From the NCBI RefSeq assembly GCF_001570565.1, contig NZ_BBXE01000025.1, positions 32,349-96,348 on the forward strand: 64,000 nt of DNA. The letters are read 5' to 3'. Position numbers and translations under genes: made by a program. The DNA is from Herbidospora yilanensis. Its GTDB lineage: Bacteria; Actinomycetota; Actinomycetes; Streptosporangiales; Streptosporangiaceae. The notes beneath the pieces were generated by a model. The model worked only from the letters and a program-made list of their open reading frames with translations, searched no databases and was not told the origin of the DNA. This document shows positions 8,093-16,258 of this stretch, one piece after another (the stretch's first letter is position 1; each line of letters begins with the position of its first letter).

Positions 8093-9844
8093 ATGTACGG
8101 CCAGACCGGCGCCTGGCGGGTTCCCGGCTATACGGAGCTACGCGAGCTCGGCACCGGCGCAGCCGGACAGGTCGTGCTGGCCAGGCACGATGCCGATGGA
8201 ACGCTAGTCGCGATCAAATATCTCTCCCAGGAACTCCGAGCCGACCTCAACTTCGTCGCCCGGTTCCGGCACGAGGCCCGCCTCCTCGCGCTGATGGACC
8301 GCAACCCGCACGCCGCCCGCTTCTACGAGTACGTCGAGCAGCCCCACGGCGCCGCGATCGTCATGGAGCTCGTCGACGGCGTCTCGCTGCGCGCGATGAT
8401 CCGCTCCGAAGGCCCCACGGGACCCGAGGCCGCCCTGGCGGTGCTCAAGGGCTCCCTCATCGGCCTCGCCATCGCCCACGACATGGGCGTGGTGCACCGG
8501 GACTTCAAGCCCGAGAACGTCATGGTCGACGGCGACGGCCACAGCAAGCTCGTCGACTTCGGCATCGCCGCCCGCGCGGGCGAGGGCATGCCCGCCTCGG
8601 GCACGCCGTCCTACATGGCCCCCGAGCAGTGGGCGGGCGCGCCGGCCGGTCCGACGACCGACGTCTACGCCGCCACCGTGGTGTTCTTCGAGTGCCTCAC
8701 CGGCCAGCGCCCCTTCCAGGCCAACAACCTGGCCGCGCTGGCCCACCAGCACCAGGCCGCCCCGGTCCCGCTTGAGCAGATCCAGCCCCAGCTCCGCGGC
8801 CTCATCGAGCGCGGCATGTCCAAGCACCCGCAGGAGCGCCCCGCCTCGGCCCACGCCTTCCTCCAGGAACTGGAGTCGGTGGCGCTGGAGACGTACGGCC
8901 CGCAGTGGGAGGAGCGCGGACGCCGCCGCCTGGCGGCACTGGCCGGTCTGCTGGCCGCCTTCTTCCCGCTGGCCGCGGCCGTGCCCGAGGCCAACACCCA
9001 GCTCGCCAACACCCAGCTCGCCGCCGGCGGCGAGGACCTCGGCGGCGACGAGGAGCGCAGGAGCGGCTTCTTCAGCAAGGCGTTCGTGAAGATCGGCCTG
9101 ACCGTGGTCGGCATGGCGGTGATCGCGGGCGGCACGGCCGTGCTGGTCGGCTCGATCAGCGGCGCGACCCTGTCGGCCGGGACCACCACGCTCACCCCGA
9201 GCCCGGTGAACACCTCGACGGCCCCCGACCCGCTGGTCGAGGAGGTCGACGACGGCCTGATCGAAGAGGTCCCGGTCGAGGAGTCCCCCGAGGTCACCGA
9301 GTCGCCCGACGCCGACGGAACCCAGCCCCCGGTCACCCAGCCGACGTCGAACACCCAGCCGAAGCCGACGCAGCAGCCGAAGCCGAAGCCGACGAAGAAG
9401 CCCACCAAGAAGCCGACCCCCAAGCCGACCAAGAAGCCGGGCGGCGGCGGTGGCGGCCTGGAGGAGCCGGGCGACCCGACGGCCAGCAGCGAGCCGGGCG
9501 ATGAGACCCCGACCCCGTCGCCCACCCCGACTTCGGCCTCTCCGACCCCCACTCCCACGGTGAGCCAGACACCGACCACCTCGGAGACCCCCACCACACA
9601 GCCGTCCACGTCGACCACGCCCAACTCCGGTTCGCCGGGCGGCCCGGCGTCCTCCCCGTCAGAGGAGCCGCCGCCTACCCGTGACACCGACGAGCCGACG
9701 CTCAATCCGACCGTCGCGCCGACCACCGGAGAGACGGCCGCCGCCGGATTCTTCGCCCTCGGCCTGATGACGACCGGCCTCGTGCCCGCCACACTTGCCG
9801 TGAAGCGATCGATGGCGGGAAGGCACCGGCGGAGGCGTAAGTAG
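8093..9844 (+). CDS. Membrane serine/threonine protein kinase (PknB-like)
   Basis: 583 aa. Kinase domain at about 12-270 with the glycine loop GTGAAGQV (20-27), lysine 42, HRDFKPEN (135-142), DFG (155-157) and APE (176-178), all intact, so it should be active. A membrane segment near 335-355 is followed by a long Thr/Pro/Lys-rich region, and a second hydrophobic stretch lies near the C-terminus. There are no PASTA repeats, so the ligand is not obviously muropeptide. AAGGAGA lies six bases before the ATG. Two bases separate it from a pseudokinase gene, which is probably its partner. Confidence 0.95.
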   Translation: MYGQTGAWRVPGYTELRELGTGAAGQVVLARHDADGTLVAIKYLSQELRADLNFVARFRHEARLLALMDRNPHAARFYEYVEQPHGAAIVMELVDGVSLRAMIRSEGPTGPEAALAVLKGSLIGLAIAHDMGVVHRDFKPENVMVDGDGHSKLVDFGIAARAGEGMPASGTPSYMAPEQWAGAPAGPTTDVYAATVVFFECLTGQRPFQANNLAALAHQHQAAPVPLEQIQPQLRGLIERGMSKHPQERPASAHAFLQELESVALETYGPQWEERGRRRLAALAGLLAAFFPLAAAVPEANTQLANTQLAAGGEDLGGDEERRSGFFSKAFVKIGLTVVGMAVIAGGTAVLVGSISGATLSAGTTTLTPSPVNTSTAPDPLVEEVDDGLIEEVPVEESPEVTESPDADGTQPPVTQPTSNTQPKPTQQPKPKPTKKPTKKPTPKPTKKPGGGGGGLEEPGDPTASSEPGDETPTPSPTPTSASPTPTPTVSQTPTTSETPTTQPSTSTTPNSGSPGGPASSPSEEPPPTRDTDEPTLNPTVAPTTGETAAAGFFALGLMTTGLVPATLAVKRSMAGRHRRRRK

Positions 9845-9846
9845 TC

Positions 9847-11205
9847 ATGCATGACGGGGGCACTGTCGCGGGCCATCGGCTGACCGGCAGGACGCGGGTC
9901 AGCGAGGTCGGCACCTGGCACGACGCGGAGGGCCCCGGCGGCGAGCCGTCGGGGCTGCTCCGGTTCAACGACCACCTTCTGGCCGCCCCGGGCGCGCGTG
10001 AGCGCCTGGTGGCGGCCATTTCCGCTGATCGGCGGCTGGCCCAGTCGGGGCAGTACGGCCTGCTGCCGGTCGCCGACCTGGTGGCGGCCCACGGCGAGGT
10101 CTGGCTGATCGTCGGCCGCCGCGCCGTCCCGACCGTGGCCGACCTGCTCACGGGCGGGGGCCAGCTCGGCTGGGGGCCCGACGCGGGCAGCGCCGCCACG
10201 ATCCTGATCGAGACCGCCCAGACTTTGCTGGGCCTGCACGCCGCGGGCCTGGCCCACGGCGCGGTCCATCCCGGCACGGTCGTCATCGGCGAAGACGGCT
10301 CGGCCCTGCTGGCCGAACGCGGGCTGCTGGAGGCGCTGCGCGGCGAGCCCGCCTCCCCGGAACGTGACATCGCCGCCTGGCAGAGCCTGGCCCGCACCCT
10401 GTCGACGAGCTGGGCCACCGGCCAGTCGGCGCAACTGCTCGACCACGCCGCGTCGGTGGCCGGCTCCCACGGCCTGGCCTCGGCCCGCGACGTCCTGACG
10501 AACGGCCGTGACATGCTCCCGGCCGGGTTCGGCACCCGCGAGTCGCTGGTGCGCACCCTCCACGCCTGGTCGGCGCTGCCGCCCGTGGCCGCCGCGCTGC
10601 CGCCCGCGCGGCTGCCGGAGAGCGGTGAGCTGCGGACCCTGCTCGACCCGGCACGTCACCTGGGGGGGCCGCCCCCGGCGGAGTCGGGCGGCATGCGGTT
10701 CGGCCCGGGTGTGCCGGCCGACACCTCCGCCGCGCAGATCTGGCGGCAGGGCGCCACCCAGCACGCCGCCCCCTCGGCCCAGAGCCGCCGCAAGCCCCGG
10801 CAGAAGCGCCGGGGCGCGTGGCTCAGCTCGCTGGTGGTCTGCCTGCTGATCGCCGGATTCGTCCTCTATATGCGGATGGCCCCGCCCGCCGAGATGTCGG
10901 TGACCAAGGTCAGCGTGTCCGCGCCGAAGAAGACCCAGGGGTGCGACGCCAAGACCAAGATCATGGCCGTGGTCACCACCAACGGCGAGAGCGGCACGTT
11001 CAAGTACGAGTGGGAGCAGAGCGACGGCCGGGTGACCGAGGGCACCCAGCGGGTCGAATCGGGCACGACTTCGGTAGATCTTCCGCTGATCTGGCAGGTG
11101 AGCGGTCCGGGCCGATTCAAGGGCACGGCCACGCTCCGCGTGCTCGACCACACCCCCGAGGGGAAGCCCATCGCCGCGAAGGCGAGCTTCTCGTACAAAT
11201 GCTGA
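9847..11205 (+). CDS. Membrane pseudokinase with extracellular domain
   Basis: 452 aa. Residues about 80-260 resemble a kinase C-lobe: LLGLHAAGLAHGAVHPGTVVI (120-147) aligns with the catalytic loop, but HRD has become HGA and no DFG is seen, so catalysis is unlikely. One membrane helix (about 325-343) follows a basic stretch (RRKPRQKRR). The outer 110 residues look like a small beta domain with two cysteines. It immediately follows the active kinase gene and is probably its regulator or scaffold. The ATG lacks a strong ribosome site, suggesting coupled translation. Confidence 0.85.
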   Translation: MHDGGTVAGHRLTGRTRVSEVGTWHDAEGPGGEPSGLLRFNDHLLAAPGARERLVAAISADRRLAQSGQYGLLPVADLVAAHGEVWLIVGRRAVPTVADLLTGGGQLGWGPDAGSAATILIETAQTLLGLHAAGLAHGAVHPGTVVIGEDGSALLAERGLLEALRGEPASPERDIAAWQSLARTLSTSWATGQSAQLLDHAASVAGSHGLASARDVLTNGRDMLPAGFGTRESLVRTLHAWSALPPVAAALPPARLPESGELRTLLDPARHLGGPPPAESGGMRFGPGVPADTSAAQIWRQGATQHAAPSAQSRRKPRQKRRGAWLSSLVVCLLIAGFVLYMRMAPPAEMSVTKVSVSAPKKTQGCDAKTKIMAVVTTNGESGTFKYEWEQSDGRVTEGTQRVESGTTSVDLPLIWQVSGPGRFKGTATLRVLDHTPEGKPIAAKASFSYKC

Positions 11206-11224
11206 CTTCACTAGGCTGCACGGC

Positions 11225-12316
11225 ATGACGACGACCCCCGCCGGCTGGTATCCGGACCCCTACGGCTCGCCGCGACTGCGGTGGTGGGACGGTTCGCAGT
11301 GGACCGACGCCACCCATCCCCTGGAAGGCCAGGACGCCCCGGAGTCTCCGGAGCCCGCCGAACAGGAGACCCTGGCGACCACCCCCGCCGCGCCGGCCGC
11401 TGCCACCGCGCAGTTCGCTCCCCCTCCGGCCCCGCCGCAGTGGGCCTCGCCCCAGCCGGCCCCCTCGCAGGCGTGGGGCGCGACGAGCCAGTTGCCGCTG
11501 CCCCAGTTCGGGGCGCCGCCGAAGCCGCCCTCGCCGCTGCCGTGGGTGCTCGGCGGCGTCGGCATCGTGCTCGTCATCGCGCTCGTCGTGGGCGGCGCGT
11601 TCGTGTTCCTGAACCAGGGCGCCGGCGAGCCCTCGATCGCCCGGCCGCCGGCCACCAACGAGCCGGTGCCGCCGCCCCAGACCGAGCAGGCGCCGCCGCA
11701 GGAGCAGGAGCCGATCCCCGACCAGCAGCAGCCCCAGCAGCCCTCGATCACGGCGTTCCCGCAGCCGGAGGACGGCCGCATCAACGACTCGGTCTCGGGC
11801 CTGAGCTACAAGTACCTGGGCGAGCCGTGGAAGGTCTCCGACCCGAAGACCATGAACGCCCCCAACGACCCGACCTATCCGCTGTTCACCAGCGGCTACG
11901 CCGCCGTCTCCCAGCCGGCGTTCAACGGCCAGGAGGGCGCCGACTGGATGGGCACGGTCGCGGCGGCCCAGCTCCCCCAGATGCTCCCCTACCGGGGCGT
12001 CGAAGACCTCGAAGTGGTCACCACGACACTGCTGTCGGCGTACGAGCCGATCTTCTACTCGATCGCGCACGAGCGGCAGATCATCCGCAACGAGGCGATC
12101 AAGGTCGGCGACCGCGACGCGTGGATCATCGAGTACAAGATGGACTTCAGCGCCGAGGCCAAGGCCAACGACTACAAGTTCAAGACCGAGACGGGCGCGT
12201 TCGTGCTGGTCGACATGGGCGAAGGCAAGCGGCCCTCGTTCTTCTACGTGTCGATCCCCGACAACCTGGAGTCCGAGCAGGTCGGTGATGTCCTGGACTC
12301 GCTCCAAACGCACTGA
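11225..12316 (+). CDS. DUF2510 membrane protein with extracellular domain
   Basis: 363 aa. The first 35 residues are a DUF2510 motif ([21 protein letters not shown]), a short cytoplasmic module common in actinobacterial signalling and secretion proteins. A Pro/Ala/Gln linker, one membrane helix (about 105-125), another Pro/Gln-rich linker and an outer domain of about 170 residues follow. Nineteen bases separate it from the pseudokinase gene. Many Thr residues near the N-terminus make it a possible kinase substrate. Its exact role is unknown. Confidence 0.85.
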   Translation: MTTTPAGWYPDPYGSPRLRWWDGSQWTDATHPLEGQDAPESPEPAEQETLATTPAAPAAATAQFAPPPAPPQWASPQPAPSQAWGATSQLPLPQFGAPPKPPSPLPWVLGGVGIVLVIALVVGGAFVFLNQGAGEPSIARPPATNEPVPPPQTEQAPPQEQEPIPDQQQPQQPSITAFPQPEDGRINDSVSGLSYKYLGEPWKVSDPKTMNAPNDPTYPLFTSGYAAVSQPAFNGQEGADWMGTVAAAQLPQMLPYRGVEDLEVVTTTLLSAYEPIFYSIAHERQIIRNEAIKVGDRDAWIIEYKMDFSAEAKANDYKFKTETGAFVLVDMGEGKRPSFFYVSIPDNLESEQVGDVLDSLQTH

Positions 12317-12338
12317 GCGGGAGCACTACGCTAAGGAC

Positions 12339-12935
12339 ATGAACGACCTGCTGGTCTGGATCGACTGCGAAATGACCGGGCTCGACCTCGGGCGCGACGC
12401 ACTGGTGGAGGTCGCCTGTGTCGTCACCGACGGTGAGCTGAACCAGTTGGACCACGGGGTCGACGTCGTCATCAAGCCCCCGCCGGAGGCGCTGGAGCAG
12501 ATGTCGGAGATCGTGCGCACCATGCACACCGCCTCCGGCCTGCTTGAGGCCCTGGCGGGCGGCGTGACCCTCGCCGAGGCCGAGGCCATCGTCCTGGAAT
12601 ACATCCGGGGCCACCTCCCGGAGCCCAAGAAGGCTCCGCTGTGCGGCAACTCGATCGCCACCGACCGCTCGTTCCTGGCGCGCGACATGCCCGTGGTCGA
12701 CAACCACCTCCACTACCGGATGATCGACGTCTCCTCGATCAAGGAACTGGCCCGGCGCTGGTATCCGCGCGTCTACTTCGCCTCACCCGAGAAGCAGGGC
12801 GGCCACCGCGCCCTCGCCGACATCACCGAGAGCATCCGCGAACTGCGCTACTACCGGGCGACCGTGTTCGTCCCCCAGCCCGGTCCCGACTCGGCGACGG
12901 CACGCGACACGGCGGAGGCGGTTAGTAGTTCGTAG
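12339..12935 (+). CDS. orn: Oligoribonuclease
   Basis: 198 aa DEDDh exonuclease. [10 protein letters not shown] carries the first catalytic Asp/Glu, [11 protein letters not shown] the second Asp, and [11 protein letters not shown] the final His and Asp. It degrades 2-5 nt RNAs and pGpG to mononucleotides in the cytoplasm. Length is normal for the family plus a short C-terminal extension. The ATG at 12339 is chosen because AAGGA lies just before it and the protein then starts [14 protein letters not shown] like its homologs. Confidence 0.97.
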   Translation: MNDLLVWIDCEMTGLDLGRDALVEVACVVTDGELNQLDHGVDVVIKPPPEALEQMSEIVRTMHTASGLLEALAGGVTLAEAEAIVLEYIRGHLPEPKKAPLCGNSIATDRSFLARDMPVVDNHLHYRMIDVSSIKELARRWYPRVYFASPEKQGGHRALADITESIRELRYYRATVFVPQPGPDSATARDTAEAVSSS

Positions 12936-13000
12936 TTGTCTCGCGATACCGCTACACTCGTGCTTGTACGCGAGACCGGGTGAGCGGGATCGCGCACATG

Positions 13001-13073
13001 GTGGGTATAGCTCAGTTGGCAGAGCGCCAGGTTGTGGTCCTGGATGTCGTGGGTTCAAGTCCCATTACTCACC
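13001..13073 (+). tRNA. tRNA-His (GTG)
   Basis: Cloverleaf with acceptor GTGGGTA (13001-13007) paired to TACTCAC (13066-13072), anticodon GTG in the loop TTGTGGT, T-loop TTCAAGT and discriminator C73. The base before the gene is G, giving the histidine-specific G-1:C73 pair, although G-1 may also be added after transcription. A full CCA is not encoded. A TACACT box at 12953-12958 may be its -10 element. Confidence 0.97.
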
Positions 13074-13081
13074 CAGCGCAA

Positions 13082-13109
13082 GGGCCGGTCCTTCGGGACC
13101 GGCCCTTCA
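13082..13109 (+). terminator. Rho-independent terminator after tRNA-His
   Basis: A perfect 10-bp stem GGGCCGGTCC (13082-13091) with TTCG loop and GGACCGGCCC (13096-13105), followed by TTCAT. It lies nine bases past the tRNA. Confidence 0.88.
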
Positions 13110-13515
13110 TCGTTCTGACTGATCACCACCCGAGAGCGCCGGGTCTCGTTCCTCGGTCACAGGTTTCCCTGCTTTGCGGCTCCGCCAGCTGGCCGCACAA
13201 CCGACTTCGGCCTCTCGACTTTCCAGATCCCCGGTGTGCCGGACTACGGTTCACCTGCCCTCCTGGGCAGGCGGTGACGTTGCCGAAACCATGTCGGAGT
13301 CCTATGTCACCTTCACGCTGAGTATCGACGGCGACGATCGGCCGAAGAAGTTCACCCTTACTTGGTGTGTGCCCGTGACCGACGTTGAGATCTACAGATC
13401 CGATTTCACACGCACTCACACCCAGGGACGAGCCCCTCATCCGTTACGGCTCTCCCGTCCGACCACATAGTCGACTCCGGCCGCATCGAGTCCCCCGGCT
13501 GTCACACTTGGGCGC
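13110..13515. other. 406-base stretch without a convincing gene
   Basis: No recognisable protein. The best candidate is an ORF at 13291-13470 (+; ATG, 59 aa, starting MSESYVTFTLSIDGDD), which has no ribosome site and no family I know. Codon use is less biased than in flanking genes, which fits a decayed gene or remnant of an element inserted beside tRNA-His. I searched by eye for a copy of the tRNA 3' end and found none. Confidence 0.4.
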
Positions 13516-13983
13516 ATGACAATCCCGCCGTTGCGAACAGCCGTCCGCGTCGTCGCGCTCGACGGTGACGGGCGGGTGTTGCTGTTGCGCTACGAAGAAA
13601 ACGGCGGATTCTGGGCCACCCCGGGCGGTGCCCTCAACGGCACGGAGGACCACCTTACGGCTCTGCGCCGGGAGATGTGCGAGGAACTCGGCACCGACGG
13701 CGACGGGGTCCGCGTAGATGGGCCGGTCGCCGAGCGCACCAAGGAGTTCCCATTCCAGGGCGCGATCATCCGCCAGGTCGAGCGTTACTACCTGGCCCGA
13801 CTCTCCGCGCGCGACGTCGACGTCGCGCGGGCGACACAGCCTGACACTATTCAGGAATATCGGTGGTGGACGGTCGGCGAGTTGCGGGCCACCCGTGAGA
13901 CCGTCTACCCCGCCGACCTCGGTGATCTCGTCACGGAGATCGTCACCTCTGGTGTGCCCGAGCGGCCCGTCGTGCTGCGGTGA
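13516..13983 (+). CDS. Nudix hydrolase
   Basis: 155 aa with a complete Nudix box: GGALNGTEDHLTALR followed by REMCEELG, containing the REUXEE metal-binding core. These enzymes cleave nucleoside diphosphates linked to another group; the substrate cannot be read from sequence. The ATG at 13516 has no ribosome site and a CACACT element about nine bases upstream, suggesting a leaderless transcript. It stands alone between the tRNA-His region and a LuxR-type gene. Confidence 0.9.
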   Translation: MTIPPLRTAVRVVALDGDGRVLLLRYEENGGFWATPGGALNGTEDHLTALRREMCEELGTDGDGVRVDGPVAERTKEFPFQGAIIRQVERYYLARLSARDVDVARATQPDTIQEYRWWTVGELRATRETVYPADLGDLVTEIVTSGVPERPVVLR

Positions 13984-14124
13984 CGCACACCGGGTGCGAT
14001 TTGCCCACGAAGCAACCCCCACAGGGCTTTCACGCGCGTTAAAATCGCTCACAACCGCTACGCCGGACGCGGGGGCCCGCGGCGACTTAACTCTCTGCCA
14101 ATGGATCTCTGCCACGGAGGCCAG

Positions 14125-14343
14125 ATGCGAGTCGACGACCCCACCGGAACGGCCCTCAGCAAGCGTGAGACCGAGGTCATGGACCTCATCGCCAACGGTC
14201 ATTCCAACAACCAGATCGCACAACGGCTGTTCCTCAGCGAGAAGACGGTCAAGAACCACGTCAACCGGATCTACGCCAAGCTGGGCGTCGCCTCCCGGGG
14301 GACCGCCATCGACCTGTGGTCAGGTCGCGAGCCCTCGCCTTAG
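14125..14343 (+). CDS. Solo LuxR-type HTH protein
   Basis: 72 aa that is almost only a LuxR/GerE helix-turn-helix: [35 protein letters not shown] and YAKLGVASR. No receiver or sensor domain is present. The ATG at 14125 is preferred to 14101 because GGAGG (14116-14120) sits four bases upstream. Its end overlaps the convergent transaminase gene by 24 bases. Such single-domain proteins bind DNA directly or modulate full-length regulators; the target is unknown. A TAAAAT element near 14040 could be its promoter. Confidence 0.82.
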   Translation: MRVDDPTGTALSKRETEVMDLIANGHSNNQIAQRLFLSEKTVKNHVNRIYAKLGVASRGTAIDLWSGREPSP

Positions 14344-15582
14344 GCGGGACAGCCCCACCTCGATCTCCTCCGGGGTGACGTTCAGGGGTGGGCGGAGCCG
14401 TACGGTCCCCTCTGAGGCGGGCAGGACCAGCAGCGACTCACGCTCGCGCAACCGGGTGACGACCGCGTCGCGGTCGGGCACGTCGAAGGCGGCGAGCAAC
14501 CCGCGACCACGCGCGTTGCGGAGCAGGCCCTCGGCCTCCAGTTCGCGCAGGGCGCCGAGCAGCTTGTCGCCGAGCACGCCGGCGTGTTCGATCAGGCCGT
14601 CGCGTTCCACGATCCGCAGGACGCGGGTGGCGCGCACGATGTCGGTCAGGCCGCCGCCCCACGTGGAGTTGATCCGGCCGCTGACGCGGAACACGTTGTC
14701 GGGCACCAGGTCGACCCTGCGCCCGGCCATCACCCCGCCGACCTGCATCTTCTTCGCGAACGCCACCACATCGGGCTGGAGGCCCAGCGCCCGGTACGCC
14801 CACGCCGACCCCGTCACGCCCACCCCGGTCTGCACCTCGTCGAGCACGAACAGGGCCTCGTGGCGGTGGCACAGGTCCTGCATGGCGCGCAGGAACTCCG
14901 GGCGCAGGTGGTTGTCGCCCGCCTCGCACTGGATGGGTTCGGCGATGAAGCAGGCGATGTCGTGGGGGTACTTGCGGAACGCCTCCTCGGCCTGGCCGAG
15001 CGCGTGGCGCTCCGCCGCCTCGACGTCGCCCAGGTGGATCGCGGGGCTGTCGATGCGGGGCCAGCCGAACTTGGGGAACCGGTCGGTCTTGACCGGTTCG
15101 GTGTTGGTGAGCGAGAGGGTGTAGCCGCCCCGGCCGTGGAAGGCGCGGCTCAGGTGGAGCACCTGGGTGCCCAGGCCGGGGTGGCGGCCGTTGGCCTCGT
15201 TCCAGCGGCTCTTCCAGTCGAAGGCGACCTTCAGCGCGTTCTCGACGGCCGCCGAGCCGCCTTCCACGAGGAACAGGTGGGGCAGTTCGGGGTCGCCGAG
15301 GACGCGGGTGAAGGTGTCGGTGAAGTCGGCCAGCTCCTCGGTGTAGAGGTCGGAGTTGGCCGGCTTGTTGGCGGCCAGCCGCCCGAGGCGGGCGAGGAAG
15401 GCCGGGTCGTCGTCGAAGGGGTTGAAACCCAGGGGCGACGACGCGTACGAGGTGAAGAAGTCGAGGTGTCTCCGGCCGTCGCGGGCGTCGACGAGCCAGG
15501 AACCCGAGCTGCGCGCCAGATCGAGGACGACCGGGAGGCCGTCGACGAGCAGGTGCCGGGAGAGCCGCTCGTGAACCGTCAT
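14320..15582 (-). CDS. lat: L-lysine 6-transaminase
   Basis: 420 aa class III PLP aminotransferase. Long identical blocks with mycobacterial LAT are visible: [56 protein letters not shown] and [15 protein letters not shown], the last with the PLP lysine. It moves the epsilon-amino group of lysine to 2-oxoglutarate, giving alpha-aminoadipate semialdehyde and then piperideine-6-carboxylate. In some actinomycetes it feeds beta-lactam synthesis, in mycobacteria it is linked to persistence. No beta-lactam genes or semialdehyde dehydrogenase lie nearby, so a catabolic or stress role is more likely. Confidence 0.93.
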   Translation of the reverse strand: MTVHERLSRHLLVDGLPVVLDLARSSGSWLVDARDGRRHLDFFTSYASSPLGFNPFDDDPAFLARLGRLAANKPANSDLYTEELADFTDTFTRVLGDPELPHLFLVEGGSAAVENALKVAFDWKSRWNEANGRHPGLGTQVLHLSRAFHGRGGYTLSLTNTEPVKTDRFPKFGWPRIDSPAIHLGDVEAAERHALGQAEEAFRKYPHDIACFIAEPIQCEAGDNHLRPEFLRAMQDLCHRHEALFVLDEVQTGVGVTGSAWAYRALGLQPDVVAFAKKMQVGGVMAGRRVDLVPDNVFRVSGRINSTWGGGLTDIVRATRVLRIVERDGLIEHAGVLGDKLLGALRELEAEGLLRNARGRGLLAAFDVPDRDAVVTRLRERESLLVLPASEGTVRLRPPLNVTPEEIEVGLSRLRRGLAT

Positions 15583-15624
15583 GATGAAGATATTCCCGAC
15601 CTATGCCGCCATACGCGGAAAATC

Positions 15625-16188
15625 TTACGCAGGCATGTTCTTCACCCGGAAGGCCAGGTAGAAGAGCGACAGCCCGAGAAGGATCGCCAGGGTGCCGATC
15701 AGCCAGGCCAGCGTCAGGGCGCCGGCGGCCGGCCAGATGACCAGGACGACGCCGAAGACCACCGACAGGACTCCGGCCAGCATCAGGCTCCAGTCTCCGT
15801 CGATCCGCCTGCGGGCGTTCACGGCGGCGACGATCTCCAGCAGGCCGGTGACGACGAACCAGGCGCCGATCAGCCACAGCAGCACGATCGCCGTGATCGC
15901 GGGCCAGGTGGCCACGACGATGCCGACGACGACCCCGACGGCGCCGGAGAAGATCATCCAGCCTCGGGAGCCCTTGTTGGCCTCGCGGAACGCGCCCGCG
16001 ATGGTGAACAGGCCGTTGACGATGGCGTAGGCGGCGAAGACGTAGACGAGGGCGAGCAGGGTGATGCCCGGCCACGCCAGGGCGATGACGCCGAAGATCA
16101 CCGCCAGCAGGCCCCGGACCGCCAGCACCCACCAGGTGTCACGGCTGACCGGGCGGAGGCCCGCGTTCAGGTCGGCGTTCAGATGCAT
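15625..16188 (-). CDS. HdeD/DUF308-family membrane protein
   Basis: 187 aa with six hydrophobic segments and the repeat pattern VIFGVIALAWPGIT, VVVGIVVATWPAIT, VVFGVVLVIWPAAG, typical of the DUF308/HdeD family. In E. coli HdeD is linked to acid resistance; most actinobacterial members are uncharacterised. The ATG at 16188 has GGAGGT eight bases upstream, inside a perfect inverted repeat that could mask it. The lat gene lies 42 bases downstream on the same strand, so they may share a transcript. Confidence 0.88.
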   Translation of the reverse strand: MHLNADLNAGLRPVSRDTWWVLAVRGLLAVIFGVIALAWPGITLLALVYVFAAYAIVNGLFTIAGAFREANKGSRGWMIFSGAVGVVVGIVVATWPAITAIVLLWLIGAWFVVTGLLEIVAAVNARRRIDGDWSLMLAGVLSVVFGVVLVIWPAAGALTLAWLIGTLAILLGLSLFYLAFRVKNMPA

Positions 16189-16196
16189 GTGACCTC

Positions 16197-16212
16197 ACCT
16201 CCATCAGGAGGT
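16197..16212 (-). promoter_or_regulatory. Hairpin that pairs the Shine-Dalgarno of the HdeD-like gene
   Basis: ACCTCC-ATCA-GGAGGT is a perfect inverted repeat. In the minus-strand mRNA the strong GGAGGT ribosome site, eight bases before the ATG, is the 3' arm, so folding would hide it. This suggests translational control, for example by temperature, though a 6-bp stem is only moderately stable. Confidence 0.5.
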
Positions 16213-16258
16213 ATGTGTCCAGAAATATCCCGCTTTCAGCCCATAAGTGGGCCAAGTA

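Noticed and set aside
9300..9650. Repeat-rich stretch inside the kinase gene
   Set aside because: It encodes Thr/Pro/Lys low complexity (KPTKKP-like) in the outer linker. There are no spacers or conserved direct repeats, so it is not a CRISPR array.
8665..11226. 853-aa open frame on the minus strand
   Set aside because: It is a shadow of the kinase and pseudokinase genes on the plus strand; the codon pattern and family motifs are all on the plus strand.
13001..13520. tRNA-His att site with a duplicated 3' end
   Set aside because: I looked for a second copy of the tRNA 3' sequence downstream and found none within the window.
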